DNA of 64,000 bases from Lithospermum erythrorhizon (Eukaryota; Streptophyta; Magnoliopsida; Boraginales; Boraginaceae): NCBI GenBank assembly GCA_019722365.1, contig JADFUC010001076.1, forward strand, positions 62,001-126,000, written 5' to 3'. Each line of letters opens with the position of its first letter. The first letter of the stretch is position 1. The translations under genes were made by a program, and so were the position numbers. Below the pieces are notes generated by a model. The model worked only from the letters and a program-made list of their open reading frames with translations. It was not told the origin of the DNA and made no database searches. This document shows positions 1 to 14,230 of the stretch, one piece after another.

Positions 1-960
1 TCAGATCCCAAACTGAAATGGGCAATGGATGATCATCATGGATCGAATCATATCCAATAGAGTTTTGATTCCTCCTTTCTGATACCTTATGTCGAAAGGT
101 AGTAGAGTGAGTTGTGATACAACACCACACTCTTTAAGATGTGCTTCAAATACTGACTTAAGTATTCTCCTACCGTTTGATTCGGAGAACCTTTAACACT
201 TGTTTTATTGAGTCGGGTTCTCAAACTTTTCTCGAATTTCTTTGAACTTTTCAAAGCCCATTCTTATGCTTCAAGAGATATATAACCATATCTATTGTGA
301 AGTCACGCGGAGTGATTTGGCATTTAGTAACCTCCTTTAGCAGAGACTATCACCACACATCCGTAGACAGATGATACCCAACAAGTCCTCTCTAATTGCG
401 ACTAAGAAATGCGGATTTGGTCATCTTGCTCAGCAAGCATGACTGTGATTGATCAAATGATTCAAATCAAATGATGTCAAAAATTCCACCAAAGACGCAA
501 TTTCTTAATACATTTATCGGCTTATGTAACTAACCGGCAATGCCACAAATGGTGAGGATCTCAAGTCATTTGGTTTGCCGCTTTCATCGCTGCAGGTTAG
601 ATGTCTCAACGATTGTATCTAATTACATAGATACCATTCTCAAGCAGATACCCAGACTATTAAACTATACTATTTCTCGAAAATCTAAATAACCATTTCA
701 CTAATCGAAAGAGCATAGCCATCATTTTCCACTGCGGAAATCGAAATGACGTTTCTACTTAAAGCAGTACGCCAGAGAGCTGTTTAGTCTAAGTACCATT
801 CCTCGTTGGCAAACATAAACAACCGATCCCCGCAAAGAATGGGTCAGAACTTTTGCCTCCATTTCCTCACCAAGCAGGTCTATTCATTTCGCAGACCACC
901 TTTCTTCTATTCTCAGATATCACACACATTTTTGCAACGCGAGCGGCACATCCGTGTCTA
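1..960 (-). mobile_element. Decayed Copia integrase/GAG-pre-integrase remnant
   Basis: Read on the minus strand, positions about 240 to 1 give Copia integrase core text in two or three frames: HLKECGVVSQL, then SERRNQ and TLLDMIRSMM, which match the family's ...SERRNRTLLDMVRSMM... segment. Positions about 900 to 520 give NVISISAVENDGYALSIS and then LWHCRL, which match the protease-to-GAG-pre-integrase linker and the LWHxRLGH motif. Order and orientation agree with a Copia pol whose 5' end is at higher coordinates and whose RT lies left of the window. Frame changes about every 50-100 bp and several stops make it non-coding. The lineage within Copia is not assigned. Confidence 0.75.
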
Positions 961-3900
961 GCATCCGTGTCGAAATGAAGCAGTAAAGGTTCCAACATAA
1001 ATATCTATAAAGATTTGCACCGTACTACCATCTCATCTCACATGATGATTGTCATTCCACGATCCGTTTCAGATTATCATATTTCATTTCTCCGAATCGG
1101 AAGGAGTATTAGAGTTATATTCATGTGGCTATATTTAACTATAATGTAAGATATGTAAAAATAATATAGCTTTAGTTATTCATGTCATAATAAGTGATTT
1201 CTAAAAATCATATAATAGAATCATTTGTTCTTACAATCCCACCTAAACGCACTAAGGCTCAAGATCCTACACGACAGAATTGAATGAAGCACGCATACAT
1301 TCCAACTCACAATCAGATAGGTAGCGCACTTCAACACCAATCATGACTACTATAGATTCTTGGCTCCTCACTAAAGATACAATCTTATAATTTGATAATG
1401 ACCTCTTTTTTGTCAACGGTCCAAGTCTCATCAATTGTAAATCACCGCTTAAGAACTAAGCATACCAACATAGAAGCTCCGTCGATGTTTATAAAATAAG
1501 TCTCAATTGAATTGGAAATCGTATAAACACCATTGGGAAAAGAAGTCTTAAAAAGATGACACGCCTACCAATGGTAGTCCATTATAACGAGGGTTCAATC
1601 CAACTTTGTGAGTCAGTAATGACAATACTATTTAATTTATATGAATTAGACATATTTAATCGGCCTTGTAATTAAGCAATATATATACGTACAAGTGGTT
1701 ATATATAATATCACAAGCAAAAATTATACACTAATAAAGACTCAGATATGGACTTATAAAGTCTTAATTAGTTCTCAACTACTAGTCTACTAATGACTTA
1801 TCCGTCATTCGAAATGAAGTTCAATTTTAATTAATTATATTTAAATAATAATTAAACTCCCTCTACTTATTCATCTTGCATAAGATTAATCAAGCCGTAT
1901 TTCTAAATACATCTAAATTAAGGTCATTAATCTCCTTCTTATCCATTATTAAATTATGTAATGCATTTCTAATTATCTAATAAATTAAATTAACGCATGT
2001 AATAAATAATAGATACAAGAACTATATTTTAAAGGCACACATATGATTTTAAATAAATATATGTCATTCCATATTTATCAAACGAATATATAATTTAATC
2101 GGGCACAAGTGTAGATTATGCACTTAAACTATTTTAAGTATTTTAACAATTAATATTAAATAATAAGTATTTCTAAAAAATACTATTTATTTGATTTACT
2201 TTTATAAAATTTACTTCAGATTATATTATTAAGAAATCTAATTATCAAATAATAATTAATTTATTTGATTTAAATGGTTCGAATTATTAAATCTAATCAA
2301 ATTAATTAATTAATTAATAGTCTTTTATTTTAATTTAATATCAAATATCACTAAAATAACTTCTAATCTAATTAGAACTATTAAAGTAGTAGAATTAAAT
2401 TAATTAAAACTAATTTCCAACTGAAATTAATTTAAAATACACTGAAATCAAATATTAATTTCAAAGAAAACAGTGTTTAAACAATTTTAAAACACAAAAC
2501 AAAAAAGAAACAAGTTCTCAAAAAGGATCAAGACCCGCGAGAAGCCAACCATCACCTACCAAGCCCAAAAGATTGTGGCTCAAAGAAGTCTAAATTTAGC
2601 CATCGTCCATTACAGTCCGAACGTGTACACTACGCCGAAAAAATAGACGACGCCAAGTTTATTAATGGATTTATCGCCAAACCGAAATAACTTCAAGCTG
2701 ACTGCTTTTCCACGCGACCACTGGGCGCTACGACGCCGGGCACCTGGGTCGACTTCGTCAAACCGAAGTCAACTCCAGAAAGCCAACGAAGTCAACTTGA
2801 GCTCAATCGAAGCCGATCTGGCCAACTGCTGACCGACGACGCCACCCAACGAATCAGACTTATCGGCCACCTCGTAGCCTTTACGTACTATTCCGTAATA
2901 TTTTTTATGAAAAGATTAGTTTTTAATCAATTCAAATCAAACTCGATATAAATTTTTGTTTCAAAAATTTCTAGGGCCCATAAAATCCGAAAAATATTTC
3001 GATTAACTACAACGATCATTTTCGAAAATTATTAACAATTAATTGGATTTAATTATTTAATCAACATACTTCTACAACTGAAAGTTAAAATTATATAATC
3101 ATACCCTAACACATAAAATTCAGATTCAATAATACATAAACGTTTTCGGGCATTTAATTATGTAATTACAATTCGTAGCCTGGCTCATGATGCCACCGTT
3201 TTGTTTTACGAATTAAAATAACAATACAAAAACTGTAACCAAGATTCTACGAATATAAGAAAAACAATAACGTTCGAGTGCATACCTTTCTTCCAGATCA
3301 TGAACTAATATATCCGGAGCGGCACTTTTGAACAACGGACGATTGTTCTAAGAATCGCTCACACCAATATATGAACGAATCCAATCTACGAGCTTTACTA
3401 AATCTTTAAAATATTAAACTGTAGACGAAAGTTAGTAAAAATCCAAAGGATTTCTCCACCCCATCGGGTCGACTCATGACTTAAGTGGGGGAGAGAATTC
3501 AATTTCAAAAGTCGCAAGCACTAATAAAGTTTTTCATCAAAAGCTTTTATATAGTGCCTCCAACATTCCTACTTTTGGCTTCAAAGAAATGCGCGAAACT
3601 CTTCCACCTCCTTAAGAATATTATGTAAGATTGTAGCCTGGGGCGCAAAAAATCTCTTCTTTTTTTTTTTCTCCTCATGGTCGACTATAATGTGTTTCTG
3701 TAACTTTCTACTCTTATCCCTAAAATCTGCTAACCTTCCCACTTATCCATAAAAATTACATCTTTACGTGGTACAGAATATTCTAGAACTTTTCCCTCCT
3801 ATCCTATTTTAGTCGATTAGCTTTAGGCGATTCCAACTATTGAAATTTCTTTGCCCAATATACTTGATAATAAATATATTTTAAACCTAAAATTATAATT

Positions 3901-4560
3901 AAATTATAGTTCGATTATTGTCAAGCAATGACTTGCGCCTCGGGATTTAAATCGAAAATGTGTATTTACTTACGCTAAATCCTAACATCATATTAATAAT
4001 ATATAGATTACGAAAGGCACTCTTAAAGAAGCTCCATCATAACCCCTAATAATCGAAGCTACCTAATATATTACCTCCAACAATTAACATATTCGAACTT
4101 ATTATTATTTAAATGTAATCATCGCTAGCAATCTAATCTGCTCAACGAGTATTATTTGGCGAGATATAACATCTCATATTTCAACAAGTGAATATATTTC
4201 CTTAGTTAAAATAATTTTCAACTCTCCAAACATTTATAAATGAAGTAGAAATTCAATTCTCGATTCTTTCCTTAAATTTCAAAACAATGAAACTATTAGA
4301 TCGACATACACTTGTCAGATGTTATAAGTACACCAACTATTTTAACCCCTAGATGAAATAGAAGCTGTTAAAAGCAAGCTTTCATTTAAGCAGAAATAAG
4401 TATTTCAAATTTTTTAGTAATTACTGATGTTTTTAGCTGGACCCACATCTCGAAGCCGGGTATACACCCAAATGTCATTGGGTTCACAATGACTATTTCG
4501 CTCTCCCTATTTCAGTTGTGAAAGCTTTTTTGCTGTCGTTAAAATTGTTGGCCTTTATTA
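961..4560. other. Intergenic, no gene recognised
   Basis: AT-rich sequence without convincing coding potential. A GC-richer island at about 2520-2880 contains many cg dinucleotides and could be leader or LTR material of the Copia remnant to its left, but I found no paired LTR or primer-binding site. Short poly-T and AT runs occur at 3657-3670. Confidence 0.5.
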
Positions 4561-5029
4561 AAATTATTATTCTGCAAAAGCACAGATAATATCGCCTCGA
4601 TATACATCTCTAAATCGGTGAGAGACACCAAAAAGAAACGAATAAGGATGAATATTATTTACTGAAAATTTTCCTCGTTGCCATGGGAAACGTTTTAATT
4701 TTTCGTCAAGCAGGTTAGAAAAAACAAGCGAATTCGCCAGACTAAAAACAAACACAAGTCCAATTCGCTTATTATTAAACAAACATTTGATTTATTGGGG
4801 TTTCTGTTGAACAACATTTACCACAAATTGCTACTTTCCTTACAAACATAACGAATCGTAGTTTGTCATGACCGCCGACCTAACTAAAACGATCGGTTAA
4901 TCATAAATCAATAACGTTATCATATTTAAACACCAATTAAAAATGACTGCCGAATCATGTTTCGAATAATGTTATCATATTTAAACACCACAATTAATTA
5001 TTATTTGGTAAATATTAAAGACAAATTTC

Positions 5030-6120
5030 GAATACACAACATTAATTATTAATTATTAAAATTGTCAAAATTCGAAATTATTAACATTAATTATCAAATA
5101 TTCACATTTATCAAAATTGAAATATTAACATTCAAAATTACACACAAATAATTATCAACATTCAAATTATAAAAAATCGAAATTATGAAAATTAAAAATT
5201 ATTAATATTCTAAATTATAATTAATATTAACGATATCGATTTAAGCAGAATAAATAAGTAAGAATTAAATATTTGCTAAGTTATAAAGAAATGTATAATT
5301 CATTAAGGTTTGCATATAAACATAAAGATAATTCATTGGTTTGCATACAAACATTTACATCTGCTTGCTTTTAAAGCAATCATTGAAAATCCGACGATTT
5401 AATCTAAAATTTACCAATATTCATCAAGTTTCTAAAATTCTACTATATTTCCATATTTTACCATTTTTGACCATATTTATATTTCGTAATGTTACCATAC
5501 CATATTTATCTTCATCATCTAAATAACTATATTTTTATAATATTAACATATTTTATCATAACCTAAAATTTTATCATATTTCATAATTTCATCATAATTT
5601 TATCATAATCTCATATTTCATTGCTTAATCATAATTTCATAATATTTCATAATTTTATTATGAGTAACTCCAAAATTTCATAGCATTTCATAATTTTATA
5701 ATTTCATATTTCATAATCTAAAATTTCATAATTTCATATTTTCAATAATTACAATTTCATATTTCATAATAATTTCATACATTTCAGTAATTTTATTGTT
5801 AATCATAATTTAAACCATAATCTCATATTTTATTGTTTAATCATATTTAAATTGTTCTCGATATGTCATTATTTTACTATTTCTCATAATCTAAAAATTA
5901 ACTTAGCTCTTATAATATTAACATATTTTATCATAATCTAAAATTTTATCATATTTCATAATTTCATCATAATTTTATCATAATCTCATTTTATCAAGTT
6001 TAATCATAATTTCAAAGATATTTCATAATTTTATCATAATTTGACCATATCTATTATATTTCATAAATTCACAATGTTTAATAATTTCCTAATATATAAT
6101 TCATAAATCGATACTATTAA
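5030..6120. repeat. Degenerate AT-rich tandem repeats (tttcataatttcatcataa type)
   Basis: Many imperfect copies of motifs such as atttcataatttcat and tttatcataatctcat follow each other. A block of about 80 bp beginning taatattaacatatttta recurs at about 5537-5617 and 5911-5990 nearly unchanged, a higher-order duplication with a period near 374 bp. Short open frames here are translations of the repeat and are not genes. Confidence 0.75.
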
Positions 6121-6319
6121 ATACACAATTCATTACATTTTCTCCTCAAATTTAATTAAACACCATTCTCATTATACTTTTAATAAACGCGCTTATCAGA
6201 TCAGGAATCATCGCTTTGCCAGACAGCCCATAAAATAATTCGTTGTCATATAACGAATCATTAATTCAGCCATTGCTTAATCGACATTATTAGTCGCTTT
6301 GTTCGACATGTCGTTTCAA

Positions 6320-6770
6320 TTAATTCGCTAAGATATCATTTTTACGTAATTAATTATTCAATACTCTACGTAATTAATTATTTAATCTATTCCTTATGTA
6401 ATAAATATTTAATCGCTTTTGGCGTAATTAATCTATTCTTACAATTACCTCATTTAATATTCTTAGATACTTAATTATTATTTAATTCATTCTTATGTAA
6501 TTAAATATTTAATTGCCTTATGTAATTAATTCATTCTTATGCAATTAATTATTTAATATTTCTTATATATTTAATTATTTAATTCATTCTTACGTAATTA
6601 AATATTTGCCTTATGTAATTAATTCATTCTTACGAATTAATTATTTAATATTTCTTATATACTTGTTTTATTTACTCATTCTATGTAATTAAATATTTAA
6701 TTATCTGTTATTAATTTATTTTATTCATTCTTACGTAATTAATTATTTAATCTATTCTTTAAGTGCTATT
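6320..6770. repeat. AT-rich minisatellite-like array (cttacgtaattaattattt)
   Basis: About ten imperfect copies of a 30-45-bp unit containing ttcattcttacgtaatta and attatttaat follow one another, with the variants ttatgtaatt and ttacgtaatt. There is no coding potential. Confidence 0.7.
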
Positions 6771-7100
6771 AAACAAACAGTTAATATCATAAGTTTATTA
6801 TCTAACAAACACAGTAAATTTCGCTTTGGTCACAGACAAAGTGACGTAATGAATTCGCTTATCGTATAATAAAGACTTAATCACCTTTAAGAAGATATTT
6901 ATAAACCATCTCTAAGAGTTTATTTATAAAGATTTAAAAATTCGCTTGCTACACAAACAAACACGACATAATTGGCCATACATTACTCAAAGATGACAAT
7001 TGTTGCTACAATAACAAAGATTTAATAATTCGCTTGTTGCTTTGATAAAATACTATTTCATGTCATACAGCATTGCTACAGAGGATTGTCGCCCACATAC
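6771..7100. repeat. Recurring aattcgctt-containing segments
   Basis: The motif aattcgctt occurs at about 6851, 6942 and 7028, usually followed by tgttgct or tgctac and an acaaacaaac-like stretch. Related copies are found near 4764 and, inverted, near 4725. The copies suggest dispersed fragments of one repeat. I see no gene. Confidence 0.4.
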
Positions 7101-7500
7101 ACTCCCAGCACCCTAAATATCCACCCACCCACCCTAGTTTAGTGTGGGATTGTAATATTGAAGTCGAACCCAATTCTGCAACTCTGCATAAAACATACGT
7201 AAGCGCGAGTCACTAATAACACTACCAACATCCCCAAATGATAAAATTTCATCAACTTTTATTTTCCCAAGGTTAACAATTTAGTTGTTCCATTTGGGGC
7301 TCCTTGCTCAAATCTTTTTATTCCATTTTTTAATATCCAAACCTCACCTCATGATTCATAAAATTCAATTGATTTTAAGTCAAAGCATTCATGTAATATT
7401 CAACAAATTTGGGAGGTTTTATTAAAAGTAAAACAATAATATAAATCAAGAATTGGTTAAAAGCTATTGAATTTAGTGAAAGATTGGATTTTTGGAAAAT

Positions 7501-10500
7501 ATGGAGGCTTACAAGAGATGGGTAAGAAGGAATAAGGATTATGTCCATTCACTTGAGTCTCTTGCAAATGTAAGCTTTCTTTATTTTATAAAAAATTGTC
7601 TAGTTTTGAATTTTGATTGTTACTTTTTAAATTTTGAATTCGATTATTTTTGTATATGTTACTATAATATTTGGTGAAAAATATACATGTTAGTAGTCTC
7701 ACTGTATCAATATAAGATACAGTGTTTAATGTTACTATATATTTTTTGTTCTGTAAATTTTAATTTTTCATCTTATTACAGTGTTTAATGATTAACTCTA
7801 ATTAGTAAATTAGTAAAGGACAAAAGATAATATTTACTGCATCCTCAATGAAGAAATTTTAGCGTAGACAATCGGTTATATTGATATGGAGCTAGTATTT
7901 GATACCCACTTTAGTGTTAACATGATTATTTTGATTTGAATCGAATGATGTGTGTTAAATAAGGCCATAAAGTTATGATAATTTTGACTATTGAAAAATT
8001 AAATAGCATGATCATTATAGTTCATACATTTGATTTTTGAATCATAATTTGTATCTCATAAATTGAAGAGAATTAGGGAGGCAGTAAATCTTAGTTTTTT
8101 TTTTTGGAAAAATGATGATTATTAGTAGTTTATAAGATGCTACAAATCGAAAAACGACTAGGGCTGTGATTTTTCAATTTGAAATGATTGCTTATCTAGC
8201 CCCAGCTTATTGGGCTCTTAAGAATTCAGTAAAAGTATGAATTGTTTGGTTCCATGTAATTATGGACGCACGACCAGACTTGAATAGTCGAGCTTAACCT
8301 AAATCGCATTTGAATATTTGAAAATTTGGGCTTGTTTGATAGTTAGAAAGGAGTGTGAACTTGAGAGTTTTGGGCATAAGCTTATGAGATTTACACTGCA
8401 TAAGTTGTTGTGTTTCTGTTTTCTTCCAGTTAGAGTTGGAATTTATTTAGTACGATGGTACTTCATACTAATCTTTTTGCATTATTAATGTGGAAACTTA
8501 AACATACGTAGTACTCCGTATCATTTGCTAAACTTCAAATTACAGCAATACCTCCAATGAGTGACGAAGCTGATCAACATTTTATTCAAATGCATTGTTG
8601 AAGCCTGAATTTATAAGGAATATAATACATGCACTCCATTTTTTCAAAATGGCTTGGTGCACTACCTACGCTTCTTATTTTTTGTGAAGTAGTAGATAGT
8701 GTTGGGACTTTACTATTGGTTAATTTGGAAACAGCCTCCCTGTTATCACTGGGGGATAAGTCTGTATACTACCCCTCTTACTGTGCTCTGGCATGAGTCA
8801 CTTAGAGACATTGGGACATGTTGGTGATAGTGTTTTCTATGAAGGTAAGTTTGATCGCTTTATTGATATTATTGATGCAGGGATTGACATGGATACTTCC
8901 GGAACGGTTTTCTGAATCAGAGATAGGACCAGAAGCAGGTTTTGTTAACTTTTGGTAACAATGGGCTTTTTGTTTAACAACCCAATCACTTAACGAAATA
9001 TTATTACTATTATTTGCACATCTTGATGAACGCTAAATATTACACACAGATGGTGTTTGTTGGATATGACATGTTGCAGCTTCTTAGTTAAGTGATTCTT
9101 TTACCTTTTATTCCTCTCCTTTTACCTTCTTCCACATAGTTTTCTGTTTCCATACAGAGGAGGGGGATTTGCTCACTTTTGCACAACTTCTAAGAAAATG
9201 TCATCACCCTTGTGTTTTTGTTCTGCATGAATTAATTGATGAAGAAACTCTTTCTTTCCTGAACTGTATTTACTACGGAGTATTTATTTTCTATTTTTCT
9301 TGAAATTTATCTTTAATTATTTGAAGAACTCTATTTAGTTGCCCACTTTGGATAATGTACTTTGTCTTTGGTTGACTTTGGTTTGCCAGTCTGCCTTTTG
9401 ATCATACTAGAAATTTGTTTTGCAGTATCATCTCTTATTGGTATCATAACCGCCATAAACGACCACATAATTGAGACAGCACCTTCTCAGGCACGTGAAA
9501 GACCAGCATACTCTTCTTCTTTTCCTTATTCGTTATGCATAACCTTGACCAAGGATGTGGAGACTTTAGTTGAAGTGGCAGCAGAACAATATTATGGAAA
9601 TGATAAGAAGTGGAACTTCCTTGCTATTACGGAGGCTATTAAGTAAGGAGGCTATTTGGTTAGAGAGTATGCTACTCTTTACTTTTTGAGTTGGCCTTTC
9701 TGTATTCCGTCACTTGAACAAATTGTTATTTCTTGCTTTGGTCATATTACAGGGTTTTTATCAGGCTAGCTCTATTCCGTTTTAGCGGCTATAAAATGCT
9801 TTTGCAAGGAGGAGAGTCTTTAAATGATGAAAAGGGTTCCACAGATTCTTATTCTCGATATGGACAAGGCACACAACCTGGGTTTCATAATATGCCTAAT
9901 AATCCGAGAAATTTGAATGGGCAAACCCCATGGAATCTTGAAGGAAGGGCATTATCCGCCCTGAACAGGTTTGGCCAAAGTGCTAGAATGTCTTCTGAGC
10001 CAACATGGTTGCAACGGGTGCAACAGCAGCAGGCAATGGAGTTCCCTGATAGCATTTCATGTACTTCTTTTCGTTCACTAATAAAGTTGTTTTAATCAGA
10101 TTATCACATTTTTTCTTTGCTGTTCAATATTTCCTGCAGATATGGAGGCCGAGAAACCTAGCCTTCTCAAAATCTTATCTGAAAATGGATTTTATTCACG
10201 CTTATTTGTATTAGGGGAGACACTCTTCATTCTAAGACCACTTATTTATGTTTTACTAATCAGAAAGTATGGGACAAGGTCATGGTTTCCGTGGTTCATT
10301 TCATTGTCTGTAGACATCTTCGGAAATGGAATCCTTTCATATGGTACCGTATTAGGCCGTGGTTCTAACGGTCAACAGTTTCATCATTCCCCTGAGGAGA
10401 GGGATGAGGTTAGAAATTTCAATTTCTTTATTACTTATTATTTGATGAACTATAAGTCAGCATTCATCAGCAGTTTGGTCATTCAAGTGTCTTTTCTTTT

Positions 10501-11221
10501 CATCCCTTCGTTCTTTCTTGTGAGACAATCTTAAGCATTGGTATTAAGGGTCCTAACTTTCATCTTACTAGTGACTAGAGGGGAGGGTAGAGTCTAATGT
10601 TCTAGACGTTTTCTTTGATGGAGTCGACAACATCCGTCTCAGCTATAGCTTCAAGTTCCTTTCTTTATATCTCTATTTTGTTAGCCAAAATTGCAATTTA
10701 GGGAATATCGAGTGATATGAAATTCTCTGCTCATTTTCTATCCATACGTGTCATGCAGTTAAAAAGGAGGAGATTGCTGTGGGCTCTATACCTCATGAGA
10801 GATCCATTTTTCAGCAAGTATACCAGGTACTTGGTTCTTGCTTTCTGTTAGCGTGAGAGAATGGGTGTGACCGTGGAAATATGGTTAAGTCATTCAGAGA
10901 AATAAAGGTTAATTCTTACTTTTACTGTTTCAGGCAAAGACTTAACAGCACACAAAAAACTCTAGAACCGGTCCCTATAGTCGGGCTCATTGCAGGTTTG
11001 TGGTTTTAATTGCATAATATTGTTGCCGATATTTAGTTGGTTCATCATGAATCTCATATGACTTAAAAAAATCATGAATATAATATGACCCTTATCTTTA
11101 TGATCATATCATGATTATTTGTTTAGAGTTTCCAACCTTTTGACTTCATGAACCTGCAGAGAAACTCATTGACCTTATTGTCGGAGCACAGACCCGCTAC
11201 ACCTACATGTCAGGTTCTTAA
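7501..11221 (+). CDS. PEX16: Peroxisome biogenesis protein 16 (peroxin 16)
   Basis: Peroxin 16 is a membrane protein of the ER and peroxisome that recruits peroxisomal membrane proteins. Its Arabidopsis orthologue is SSE1, needed for peroxisome, oil and protein body formation in seeds. Eight exons can be read: 7501-7569, 8881-8938, 9426-9642, 9753-10060, 10140-10408, 10759-10826, 10934-10995 and 11160-11221. All introns are GT-AG and every junction keeps the frame, giving 370 codons plus a TAA stop, close to the 367 residues of the Arabidopsis protein. Diagnostic text includes MEAYKRWVRRNKDYV at the start, GLTWILPERFSESEIGPEA, RLALFRFSGYKMLLQGGE, PWNLEGRALSAL, RPLIYVLLIRKYGTRSW, LWALYLMRDPFFSKYT and the C-terminal AQTRYTYMSGS. 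The start is the ATG at 7501; an in-frame TTG nine bases upstream is not needed. Intron 1 (1.3 kb) carries a repeat remnant. No disrupting change was seen. Confidence 0.96.
8640..8830 (+). repeat. Dispersed repeat remnant in PEX16 intron 1
   Basis: The segment reading ctacctacgcttctta ... gaagtagtagatagtgt ... aatttggaaacagcctccc ... tgttatcactggggg resembles 14050-14230 over about 180 bp in the same orientation. The gaaacagcctcyctg core is a common plant interspersed repeat. It lies inside an intron and does not touch splice sites. Confidence 0.55.
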
Positions 11222-12083
11222 ATTTGAAAGGGTTAGAACCTTTTGCCTTTCGCCCAAAAGTACATCAGTGGCGTGACTTGACACACCTTATTTATTTACA
11301 TCTTTTTTCTTTCTGTGCTTGAGTTAAGTATTGTGGAAAATGAGATCAGATTTATTTCATTGTATTTAAAGTGTAAAAGTGAGTAATAAGCTTTGTTTCT
11401 GGACTTTCATTTTTATGAAGGATGGTGGTCATTTTCTTTGTATTGAGCAAATCAATTCTTTCTAAGAATATTTTTGAGGATCTTTGGATTGTATACATTC
11501 AATACAAGCATGTTTATATGCCCTTCTCATAAATAAATAGTCCCAATTACTTATTACACTGGTATGATGTTTGTATTTGTTAAATTTAAATGTTATTGTA
11601 ACGTCATTGGTGAATTTTCATTATGGAGAAGATTCTCACTTTTTGCATTTTAATCGGATGCTCACCTTTTCATGTCTCAATCCCAATGGATTTTTGATTG
11701 TCAAAATTCCATTGTCACAATTAACCAACTTTACAACCTTAATGGACTCACATAACTTTGTTTATATGCCCTCATAAACAATGAATTAGCAGAATTGTTT
11801 CATGGTCACTGAATTTTGTTGGAGTGAAATCAGTATTGAAGTTGAACAGTAGTCGAAGGCGATAGTTATGCAAACTCTTATGCTAATGTCATTATCATCT
11901 ATGAAACGTCCCAGGGAAGTCACATCAGCCTATGAACAATATCCAGTATGATGGAAAACGAATTAACGACGCATCTGGCACCCTGTTCTCACTTTCATTA
12001 CCAGTGCTAGTGTGCAACGGTGCCAGTCTCAACTCAAACAGCAAGGAATCTGGTGTTTAGACGCCATAGAAACATTGTAAACG
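11222..12083. other. PEX16 3' flank, no gene seen
   Basis: AT-rich sequence that should contain the PEX16 3' UTR and polyadenylation signals and also the 3' UTR of the convergent URT1-like locus. The short open frame at 11571-11777 has no recognisable content. Confidence 0.5.
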
Positions 12084-14049
12084 TTACCATAGTGATAGCA
12101 GGCAAGTACATTCACTCTCAAATAGTCTTGTGCAAGGATCTGAGTCGTGTTGCATAATTTGTGCCGCGCGTTCAAATATGCTAGCTTTATCGACAACTCT
12201 ACCAAGATCATGGGTTATTGCAAATGGATCCTCAATGCATATCAAATGTCTTATCATTGCCAATTCTTCTGGTCCAATCTTTAGCGTGGTTGCTAGAAAT
12301 GAACAGTAGCATGATTAGTACTAGATTGTATAAACTAGAACTTCCTGAATTTCTAAATACAGTGAAGTAGATGCTCAATATCTGGCAAGAAATTTTCTCA
12401 TGTCATACTCATTCTCGTTAACCTAGGCACATTTGTTGAGATAATTAAGGGGGCACGCTCATATCGAATAGTAACTGATGAGTGAATATTCATTTGGGTG
12501 CTAAGTGCTAACACAGATAAAGAGATGGTATGTGCGTGAGGAAATAGGTTAGATATGAACAAATCTTGATGTACTGCTTACTAGGATATATTGTTTGGCA
12601 TTTAGTCACTCACCTCAATGTATGTCCGGTCCAAACAGATATAACGTCATTCATGTAATCATGATAATATGCCCAATAATTGAAAAAAGCCCATAGTAAA
12701 TGTGCAATACCATGATACCATGTGAGAAAAGATCATGAGCAATTTGCTGCTCACATTCATCTCAACAGTTCACCATCCATATGCAGATTAGATGTAGATC
12801 ATTAGCTCCTTATCGCCGTGGAGGAAACATAGGACTATTCGGGGGAGCCACCTCAGCATTTGAATATTCACATCGATATACTTCAACCACAAGCTCATCA
12901 AAACTACTTGCTGTTACCAGCCAACTAACGACTAGCAGCAAAAACAAAGACCAATTGGATTCTAAAAGTTGGCATAGATTTGTTTTTCGAACTGATGAGC
13001 AATGTTGTTATACAACTATTCTAGGAGCACTCCTCTTATGAAGAAGAGCAGATACAGAAGCTCTTCAATAAAGCCAGTAGAATAAGAAGCAAATGTCTTA
13101 TACAATGATTCAATGACTAGAGTAATATGATACAAAAGCTCTTCAATTGCTAGAAAAGGAGCATTTAGGCAAGTATCCTTATCCTTTGGGCAAGTATCCC
13201 CTGACCTCTTTTATCTGATCTGTAGTCCTGTTCAAAAGATAACAAGTTTTGGGTCAAATTAAAGATAGATAACTCCATCCATCACATAAGCAAGGCGGTG
13301 AATATTTAAACTCCACAAAAAATTACTTCTGACCAAAATCGGCAAAAGTAAACTAGAGAAAAGACATATTAGCCTCGAATCTCGATATCTTCATTCAGTT
13401 TACCCATGAGGCAATGTATTTAAATGCTAAAGTAGTTACTAGCCTTAAAAAGATAAACATGAAAAAATTGAAATATTGCCTTGAAAATATTGCTCATCTC
13501 AAACATACAATTTAGTTGCACTGCCACTATTATGGTGTTTGGCTAAGCTTTTATTCAAGTATTTACAAGTTTAGAGTTTTATAGAAAAACTCTGGAAACA
13601 AATTTGTTGGCAGGAAAGTCGCTTATAAGCTCCATCATTTTTTAACACCTCTATGATAATTACTTTTTCAACTCTTAAAACGAAAACATCCTTCAAGAGA
13701 AACTTACATATAGTCTGACTTCAATCTCATCTTGCCAAAGCTGTCCATTTGCACTAACAAGTATGTCCAACTGATACTCCATAGTCCATAAACAGAAGTG
13801 TTACCTTTCTTCTTTCCAAAGTTTTATAAATCAGAATATTCCTAGGTTCAAGTTAGACAGTAGATTGCATTTGATGGACACTTAACTTCACTACAACTCA
13901 TCTTAATATAAGAAGCCCTTCCCCTCTCTCTTATTAGAAAGGAATTCACTTTAAATCTCTTTATCATCATTTTAACTTAGATTTCTATGTCCGATGGAGT
14001 CCAAGATTGTGTGCTTTTTGGCTCTTGGATATAATGGAATAAATTAAAT

Positions 14050-14230
14050 TGGCTCATTACACTACCTACACTTCTCATCTATTGTGAAAAAATAGATAGT
14101 GTCTGCATCACTCTTGGGTCAATTCGGAAACAACCTCACTGTTATAGTCAACAACATAGCGTTTGCATACTATCCAACCCACTTTACACCACTTAGGCAG
14201 ACTGAGGCCGCATTATGGCATGTTGTGTTG
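14050..14230 (+). repeat. Second copy of dispersed repeat
   Basis: Matches 8640-8830: cactacctacacttctcatct, aaaatagatagtgtctgc, tcaattcggaaacaacctcactgttat. It sits in the URT1-like locus where catalytic exons would be expected, in probable intron or replacement sequence. Confidence 0.55.

Noticed and set aside
4567..4782. 71-codon minus-strand open frame with a hydrophobic start
   Set aside because: It consists of the aattcgctt repeat and has no family resemblance, codon bias or supporting context.
12781..13041. 86-codon plus-strand frame, and an overlapping minus-strand frame of about 65 codons (LLLVVSWLVTASSFDEL)
   Set aside because: Neither resembles URT1 or any family I know, and neither has convincing splice sites. 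Probably intronic chance frames.
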